Source of the DNA: CAYMKL01 sp964390805
GTDB taxonomy: Bacteria; Chloroflexota; Anaerolineae; VGOG01
Direction of reading: 5' to 3'
NCBI GenBank assembly: GCA_964390805.1
Contig: CAYMKL010000016.1
Span: 1 to 64,000 of the forward strand
DNA: 64,000 nt
The notes under the pieces are model-generated. The model did no database searches. It saw only the letters and a program-made list of their open reading frames with translations, and had not been told where the DNA came from. Position numbers and translations under genes: made by a program. Numbering within the stretch: the first letter of the stretch is position 1; each line of letters starts with the position of its first letter. Shown here one piece after another: positions 59,237 through 64,000 of this stretch.

Positions 59237-60073
59237 TTATCCTTTCAAAGCGCCCGCGGTCATGCCCCGGATGAACTGCTTCTGGAAGAAGAAGTAGAAG
59301 ATAATGGGAGGCAATGAGGCCATGCTCAGCGCCGCCAGCATAGGCCCCCAGTCTGCGGCCCAGATGTCTTTGAAGACCATCAACGCCAGGGGGATGGTGT
59401 TAAGCTGAGGGCTTCGCAGAAAAGTCAGCGGATACATGAAGTCGTTCCACAGGAAGACGAAATAGAAGATGGCAATGACGGTCAGGCCACCGCGAGCTAA
59501 CTGCAGTGCCACCCGCCAGAAGACGCTGAACTCGGAGCAGCCATCAATGCGCGCTGCCTCCAGGATCTCGGTCGGTACCGTTAGAAAGAAAGAACGCATG
59601 ACAAACACACCGAAGGACGTGGAGCTGAAGTAGATAAGGAATAGGGAGAGATAGTTGTTAATCAGATGCAGGCGGTCGAATATGACGAAATTCGGAAGGA
59701 GCGAGACGTGGGGGGGCACCATCATCCCGGCCAGCCAGAAGTAGAACAAGAAGGTTTTGCCTGGGAAATCGAGCTTGGCGAAGACGTACCCAGCCATGGT
59801 CGAGATGAGCAGGATACCAGCCAGAGAGATGGAAGTCACGAAGATGCTATTGAGGAACGCCCGGCCAAATTTGGCGACCTGCCAGGCTTCAACGTAGTTG
59901 TTGAGGGTGGGGCGAAGTGGCAGGGAAAACGGGTGTGAGAGTATCTCCCAAGTCTCCTTCAGCGATCCCAGTAGCATCCACAGCACCGGGTAGGCCACAA
60001 CCACCAGGATCAACAGGCAGATGGTGTAATAGAACAACGATGGCAATATCTTTCGTAGCTTTTTGGACTTCAC
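59237..60073 (-). CDS. Sugar ABC transporter permease, MalG type
   Basis: 278 aa, six membrane segments. EAA loop EILEAARIDGCSEFSVFWRVALQLARG and C-terminal IRGMTAGALKG are characteristic. LKETWEILSHPFSLPLRPTLNNYVEAW is the conserved periplasmic loop. Pairs with the next upstream permease and the lipoprotein at 61425. The UroD-like gene starts six bases after its stop, tying that enzyme to the transporter. Confidence 0.92.
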   Translation of the reverse strand: MKSKKLRKILPSLFYYTICLLILVVVAYPVLWMLLGSLKETWEILSHPFSLPLRPTLNNYVEAWQVAKFGRAFLNSIFVTSISLAGILLISTMAGYVFAKLDFPGKTFLFYFWLAGMMVPPHVSLLPNFVIFDRLHLINNYLSLFLIYFSSTSFGVFVMRSFFLTVPTEILEAARIDGCSEFSVFWRVALQLARGGLTVIAIFYFVFLWNDFMYPLTFLRSPQLNTIPLALMVFKDIWAADWGPMLAALSMASLPPIIFYFFFQKQFIRGMTAGALKG

Positions 60074-60092
60074 AGGCTACCCCCTGTTGGGC

Positions 60093-61031
60093 TTAGTACT
60101 CAACCTTCGTGCCTCGACCCCGCAGCCACAACTGCAGCCCACTGACAGCAAAGGTGATGACAAACAAGACCATCGCATAGGCCGAACCGTAACCCATTCG
60201 GCTGTGTTTGAAGGCTTGAAAATACATGCGCACAGAAAGCACCTCTGTAGCGAAAAAGGGCCCTCCCCCGGTCATGACTATGACCAGATCAAAGAGTTTG
60301 AAGCAGACAATAGTGATCAGGACGACTACCGTGGTGGTCGTTTCGCGCAGAAGCGGAAGGATAATGCGCCAGATAATATCCCAAGAGGTGGCACCGTCCA
60401 CTTTGGCCGCGTCGAACAACTCATCTGGGATCGCTTCCAACCCGGCAATGAAGATGAACATACTGAGGCCAAAATCCTTCCAGATATGGACAAACACCAA
60501 TACATAGAACGCCAGTGTGGGGTCACCCAGCCACACTGGCTGTACGTCGCTCAGGCCGATAGTCCGCAGGAGAACATTCACCAGACCTTGGGATGGCGAT
60601 AGAATCAAAGAGAACAAGATACCCACCACCACCAGGGAAAGGACGGTGGGCATGAAATACACTCCACGGAAGAAAGTGGATAGATGGAACTTCTGTTCCA
60701 GAATGAGCGCCAAAGCCAAGGCAGACACCGTTTGCACCACGATCACCACGACGACGAAGTGAAAATTGTGTTTCAGCGCTCCCCAGAAGAACCTGTCGTC
60801 CATCAGCGCGGCATAGTTGCCCAGCCCTACCCACTTCATCGTCGCGAAACTGTAGCCCTTCCAGTCGAATAGGCTGAAAAAGAACACTCCCAAGATAGGC
60901 AAGAAGTGAAAGGGGATGTAGAAGACAAGTCCGGGCAGCAGCAACAGGTATGCAGTCAGGCTACGTTGATTAGTAATCCGCATTCTTAGGCGACGCCTGG
61001 CCGGCAGCACATTTCCAGAGTCAGTGTCCAT
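60093..61031 (-). CDS. Sugar ABC transporter permease, MalF type
   Basis: 312 aa from ATG 61031. LLLPGLVFYIPFHFLPILGV begins the first membrane segment. EAA loop ELFDAAKVDGATSWDIIWRIILPLL and VIVMTGGGPFFATEVLSVRMYFQAF are typical. ATG at 61031 is favoured over an upstream GTG; the ATG before RITNQRS is also possible. Confidence 0.9.
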   Translation of the reverse strand: MDTDSGNVLPARRRLRMRITNQRSLTAYLLLLPGLVFYIPFHFLPILGVFFFSLFDWKGYSFATMKWVGLGNYAALMDDRFFWGALKHNFHFVVVVIVVQTVSALALALILEQKFHLSTFFRGVYFMPTVLSLVVVGILFSLILSPSQGLVNVLLRTIGLSDVQPVWLGDPTLAFYVLVFVHIWKDFGLSMFIFIAGLEAIPDELFDAAKVDGATSWDIIWRIILPLLRETTTTVVVLITIVCFKLFDLVIVMTGGGPFFATEVLSVRMYFQAFKHSRMGYGSAYAMVLFVITFAVSGLQLWLRGRGTKVEY

Positions 61032-61081
61032 TGACCAACCCCTCAAAACCTCTTGAACGACAACCAAACGTTATCGGCCCG

Positions 61082-61340
61082 TAATTACTCAGCCTGCTCG
61101 GCTTGGATCGCCAGATCCAAGCCTCAGTGCGCAAGAGTCCTGCATTTCGCCTGCCAAACCGCTGGATTTGGCAATCCAGCGGGAGCCTGAGTAGTTCGAC
61201 AATGTTAAGCTTAGACCTCCGAGGTCTCCAATGGGTGATTGCACCCGTCGAAATGCCTGCAAAAGCTACGATTTCGCCATCCTAGAGCTGTTTCACAGAC
61301 CTCGGAGGTCTGACGCAGGCGAAGTTAACATTGTCAAGGT
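61082..61340. repeat. Cluster of nested inverted repeats in the transporter spacer
   Basis: The 390-bp gap between binding protein and permease holds CTTGGATCGCCAGATCCAAG, CGCTGGATTTGGCAATCCAGCG, and two AGACCTC(C/G)GAGGTCT palindromes. The palindromes are bracketed by GACAATGTTAA and TTAACATTGTC. No open frame of interest is seen. These could be dispersed repeats or mRNA-processing hairpins. Confidence 0.7.
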
Positions 61341-61361
61341 AGTACATCGGCCCAAAGAATA

Positions 61362-61407
61362 GGGCTTCCTTCAGCGGCTCTGGGAAGAGCCAGGCAAAAG
61401 GAAGCCC
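61362..61407 (-). terminator. Hairpin after the binding-protein gene (attenuator-like)
   Basis: GGGCTTCCTT and AAGGAAGCCC form an outer stem around GGCTCT/AGAGCC. There is no T run, so partial termination or mRNA protection is more likely than full termination. Confidence 0.55.
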
Positions 61408-61424
61408 CTTGCGAACAACAGGCA

Positions 61425-62921
61425 CTACTCCAGCGACAAGACGCCCTCTGCCTCGTGTATCTCTTCGATCAACTGTGCCCACTCTTCAGTGTTGATCTGT
61501 CCAGAGAGGATACCAGTGGACCCTGCCCAGTGGCCGTCGTTGCGCACCGGCCCAGGGATGTAGAGCTCTAGCAGGTCAACTACGGTTGCAGATTCCAGGT
61601 ATGCGGCGATGGCGACCATCTCCGATCCGGCGGTCTTATCATTCACCGCGCCTTTGACAGCCAGGAATTCCTGTGCTAACTCGACCCACAGCGCAGCGTT
61701 CTCCAGGCGGGTGATGTACTCCACGAACATCACCGCTTCGTCAGCGTGCTTCGATTTGCTGGCGACAGTCCATTGCACATTGCCACCGGCGAGCGCGACG
61801 TCGTCACCGCTTAGGCTGGGGATGGGGATGAACTCGAACTCCCAATCTGGCGGAGCCAGATCGCCGCCTTTCTGATACAGGTGCCAGGAACCGGCCTGCC
61901 AGAACGCACCTTCTTCCTGGAAGTAGAGGGCTCGGCCCACGTTACGGTCGTCGGCGGCTGCACCCAGGGCCATGTATCCCTTCTCAACCATCTCTTCGAA
62001 ATGACTCAGGGCATCAACCACGTCGGGGTCTGTCCACTTCTTTTCCCGTTTGGCCAACGCCATGATGTCATCCTGGGATAGGTTCTTCTGGAGCAAGTGC
62101 ATTACCCAGTGACCACCGGTCCAACCAACGCTCCCGCCACCAAAGGCCAGGGGGATCTCCCCGTTCTCCTTCAGCGTCTCGAACATGGCCATCAGATCAT
62201 CCCAGGTCTCGACGGTAGTGGGGTCGAGGTCGTACTTGCTCAGGATCGTGGGGTTGTACCAGAGCAGGTCCAGAACGAGCACGCCCCACGGAATGGCGTA
62301 ACGCCGGCCCCGGATCACGGAGTTGACCTCGGCGGTCCCCGGTATGAACCGATCCGCATGTGCGTCGTACCAGTTGGTCAGGTCGTGGATCAGGCCAGCA
62401 TCCACGTAGTCCAGCAACTCGGCGCGCGACTCGGTAACGAACACGTCGGGCGGCTCCCCACCTAGCATCGCTGTGTGTAAGGTATCCTCCCAAACCTCGT
62501 TGCTGATGCCTCGGTGCTCGACGGTGATCCAGGGATACTCCTCCTGGAAGCCGGCAACCCACTCTTCCATCCCCGTGGTCTTGGGTGGGGCCGTGAACTC
62601 TGTCCACACGGTGATCTTCACTGGCACCGGTGTGGGCGTCACCATCACTTCTTTCTCGACCACCACCTGCTTCTCGATCACCACCGTTTCCACAACGGGT
62701 TTTTCGACCACCACTTCCTTCTCCACCTCGACAGTGACCGGAACCTCCTTCTCGACGATCACCTGCTTCTCGACCGCGACGGGCACTTCCTTCTCGACCA
62801 CTACTTCCTTGATCACCTCTACCTCTACGGGCACCTGCTTCTCTACCACGATAGGGGTGGGCTGGGCGCAGGCGGCGAGAAGAAGCGCCAACGCAATCGT
62901 CAGAACAAATGACCTTTTCAT
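61425..62921 (-). CDS. Sugar ABC transporter substrate-binding lipoprotein
   Basis: 498 aa from ATG 62921 (GAAGGAGGAAG upstream; longer frames lack a site). Lipobox LLLAACAQP, then a repetitive VEKEV/VEKQV linker of about 70 residues, a Chloroflexota habit, then a cluster B binding protein: KITVWTEFTAPPKTTGMEEW, WGVLVLDLLWYNPTILSKYDLDP, IPLAFGGGSVGWTGGHW and GNVQWTVASKSKHADEAVMFVEYI. It captures a carbohydrate outside the membrane for the two permeases. Confidence 0.9.
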   Translation of the reverse strand: MKRSFVLTIALALLLAACAQPTPIVVEKQVPVEVEVIKEVVVEKEVPVAVEKQVIVEKEVPVTVEVEKEVVVEKPVVETVVIEKQVVVEKEVMVTPTPVPVKITVWTEFTAPPKTTGMEEWVAGFQEEYPWITVEHRGISNEVWEDTLHTAMLGGEPPDVFVTESRAELLDYVDAGLIHDLTNWYDAHADRFIPGTAEVNSVIRGRRYAIPWGVLVLDLLWYNPTILSKYDLDPTTVETWDDLMAMFETLKENGEIPLAFGGGSVGWTGGHWVMHLLQKNLSQDDIMALAKREKKWTDPDVVDALSHFEEMVEKGYMALGAAADDRNVGRALYFQEEGAFWQAGSWHLYQKGGDLAPPDWEFEFIPIPSLSGDDVALAGGNVQWTVASKSKHADEAVMFVEYITRLENAALWVELAQEFLAVKGAVNDKTAGSEMVAIAAYLESATVVDLLELYIPGPVRNDGHWAGSTGILSGQINTEEWAQLIEEIHEAEGVLSLE

Positions 62922-63030
62922 TATCTTCCTCCTTCTTCTTGTAGTGATTGACCCTCGCCTCGCTTCTGAGGCCAGGGCGACGCAGTATGCCTGGAGCTGC
63001 GTCCTCTCTCCATACAGCACCTATGCCTGG

Positions 63031-63837
63031 TTATCCTGTTCTTTCATCACCTCCTTCTTCCGACCCTTCTCCATGGATAGCACCACAGGCGGCGATGAAG
63101 TCGGTTGACTCTACTGTAACTCCCACCAGAGCCTCGAACCAGAGCAGCATCCGCCTGGTGAAAGCCATCTCATCAATCTCATGAGGGAGCTCACTGGCCA
63201 AGGCACAGTCGCGTAGAAGGATCACTTTGAAATTGCGGTAGAGGGCATCCAGCATCGTGCTCATCAGACAGGCGTCCAGACGGAAACCAACGCAGATGAG
63301 ATTGTGGATCTTCAGGTTACGGAGAAGGCTCTCTAAGCGGGTGGCGAAGAAACCGGAGTAGACGTGTTTGCGCACGTAGAAATCGCTGGGCTGGGGAGCC
63401 ACGGCCTCGGGGAACTGCAACTGACTGGAAGGACCGTAGTGGTACTCACGGGGATCCACTGTGTCCTCGCGAAAAGCCTCTTCCATCTCATTGTCCAGAC
63501 TCTGACGCAGCTTATGGGCGTATTCTGAGCGCCCTAGCGCAATGCGAGGGCCACTGTTCGTCACGTAGACCACAGGCAGGCCCGCTGCCCGCGCCGCTGC
63601 CACAGCAGGGCCAATGTGCTCGACAGTGATGTCACGCCACAGGCGGCAATCCTTTCGGGAGAGGGGCTTGTCATTCCCCTGGGATGCCTCACCACCATCG
63701 TCACCCATGCCCGGCAAATAGACATCCACCAGGACGAAAGCCGTTTCAGCCGGATGGAGCACCAGTGTCTCCTCTGCGTGTCCCAGGTGCTCTTCGGCGG
63801 GGAACCAGCGATAGTAGCGAGCTTTCAGCTTGAGCAT
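63031..63837 (-). CDS. Cysteine hydrolase, isochorismatase family
   Basis: 268 aa. AFVLVDVYLPGMGDD supplies the catalytic Asp, DFYVRKHVYSGFFATRLESLLR the Lys and the cis-peptide region, and GFRLDACLMSTMLDA the Cys. Relatives include ureidoacrylate and carbamoylsarcosine amidases and nicotinamidase. There is no secretion signal. It lies directly upstream of the binding-protein gene and could be the first gene of the cluster. Substrate is unknown. Confidence 0.82.
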   Translation of the reverse strand: MLKLKARYYRWFPAEEHLGHAEETLVLHPAETAFVLVDVYLPGMGDDGGEASQGNDKPLSRKDCRLWRDITVEHIGPAVAAARAAGLPVVYVTNSGPRIALGRSEYAHKLRQSLDNEMEEAFREDTVDPREYHYGPSSQLQFPEAVAPQPSDFYVRKHVYSGFFATRLESLLRNLKIHNLICVGFRLDACLMSTMLDALYRNFKVILLRDCALASELPHEIDEMAFTRRMLLWFEALVGVTVESTDFIAACGAIHGEGSEEGGDERTG

Positions 63838-63895
63838 GAAGCTACCCTCTCAGCAAGGATTGATGCAGCGTGCCATGTAGGACGCAATTGGGTAT

Positions 63896-63999
63896 CACCT
63901 GTCGGATTCAGCGGTGAATAGGTCGCCCCACTGTGAAGCCATGGTCAGGTTTGCTCCTGGTGGTCGTGCCTGGGGAGAGAGTAGCGGCTGCGCAGGTGC
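63896..63999 (-). CDS. Possible 3' end of a gene entering from beyond the window
   Basis: A frame open from the window edge ends at TGA 63898-63896 (…GANLTMASQWGDLFTAESDR). About 35 codons with no recognisable domain. It could be the C-terminus of an upstream gene or chance; confidence is low. Confidence 0.25.
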
Positions 64000-64000
64000 T

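Noticed and set aside
62473..63108. Plus-strand Thr/Ser-rich frame
   Set aside because: Complement of the VEKEV linker of the binding protein.

Overview
The window reads as one scaffold of a GC-rich Chloroflexota (Anaerolineae-like) genome, probably metagenome-assembled. Three features point that way: secreted proteins with Thr-Pro linkers and the YLPLxxK motif, lipoproteins with VEKEV or PPTATP linkers, and many carbohydrate ABC transporters. Two runs of exactly 100 N sit inside Thr-Pro linker repeats and look like scaffolding gaps of unknown true size. Apart from cspA, every gene I accept is on the minus strand, so the text below follows transcription from high to low coordinates. The taxonomic call is inference; no rRNA or marker gene is present.

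63.8-37.5 kb is a long catabolic region. It starts with a cysteine hydrolase and a complete sugar ABC importer without its ATPase (lipoprotein binding protein, two permeases). A UroD-like methyltransferase, a GH2 beta-mannosidase, a sugar isomerase/epimerase and a zinc-type dehydrogenase follow. Next come a pterin-dependent (methyl-THF:corrinoid) methyltransferase, a MetF-like reductase, a Gfo/Idh/MocA oxidoreductase and a DUF6282 hydrolase. Then come a 2-oxoacid (acetoin/pyruvate type) dehydrogenase E1alpha-E1beta-E2, an M24 pita-bread protein with altered metal ligands, an MBL-fold hydrolase, an SDR and a DUF1537 kinase. It closes with a corrinoid protein, a homocysteine S-methyltransferase-like protein, an MttB-family methyltransferase and an MmgE/PrpD protein. 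The parts list suggests that corrinoid/folate methyl transfer is coupled to uptake and breakdown of a methylated, perhaps mannose-containing, glycoside. That is the most interesting hypothesis here.

37.3-28.4 kb holds a SUMF1-like lipoprotein behind a perfect sigma-70-type promoter, a DUF6883/DUF4926 pair, and a second sugar ABC importer. That importer has a LysM-fused binding protein and a GDSL lipoprotein inserted between it and the permeases, followed by a GmhA-like SIS isomerase and a ROK kinase. cspA (28.0 kb, plus strand) has a consensus promoter, a long leader and a strong terminator. 27.5-15.5 kb runs from tryptophanase through adenosine deaminase, an ATP-cone/uridine-kinase fusion, a HAD phosphatase, a deoxyhypusine-synthase-like protein, a PfkB kinase, an NAD-epimerase and a GT4 glycosyltransferase to a DUF2723 membrane protein. 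14.6-0 kb encodes a second large membrane glycosyltransferase-like protein and three giant modular secreted proteins (beta-propeller, transglutaminase, deacetylase-like, esterase and amidohydrolase modules).

Several families of short palindromic or low-complexity repeats are scattered through the window, and many lie in frame inside conserved genes, adding peptides such as STELAEV, CPEPSRRA, LSRVEG and VGQVANLSYS. They explain most of the local oddities in otherwise ordinary proteins.
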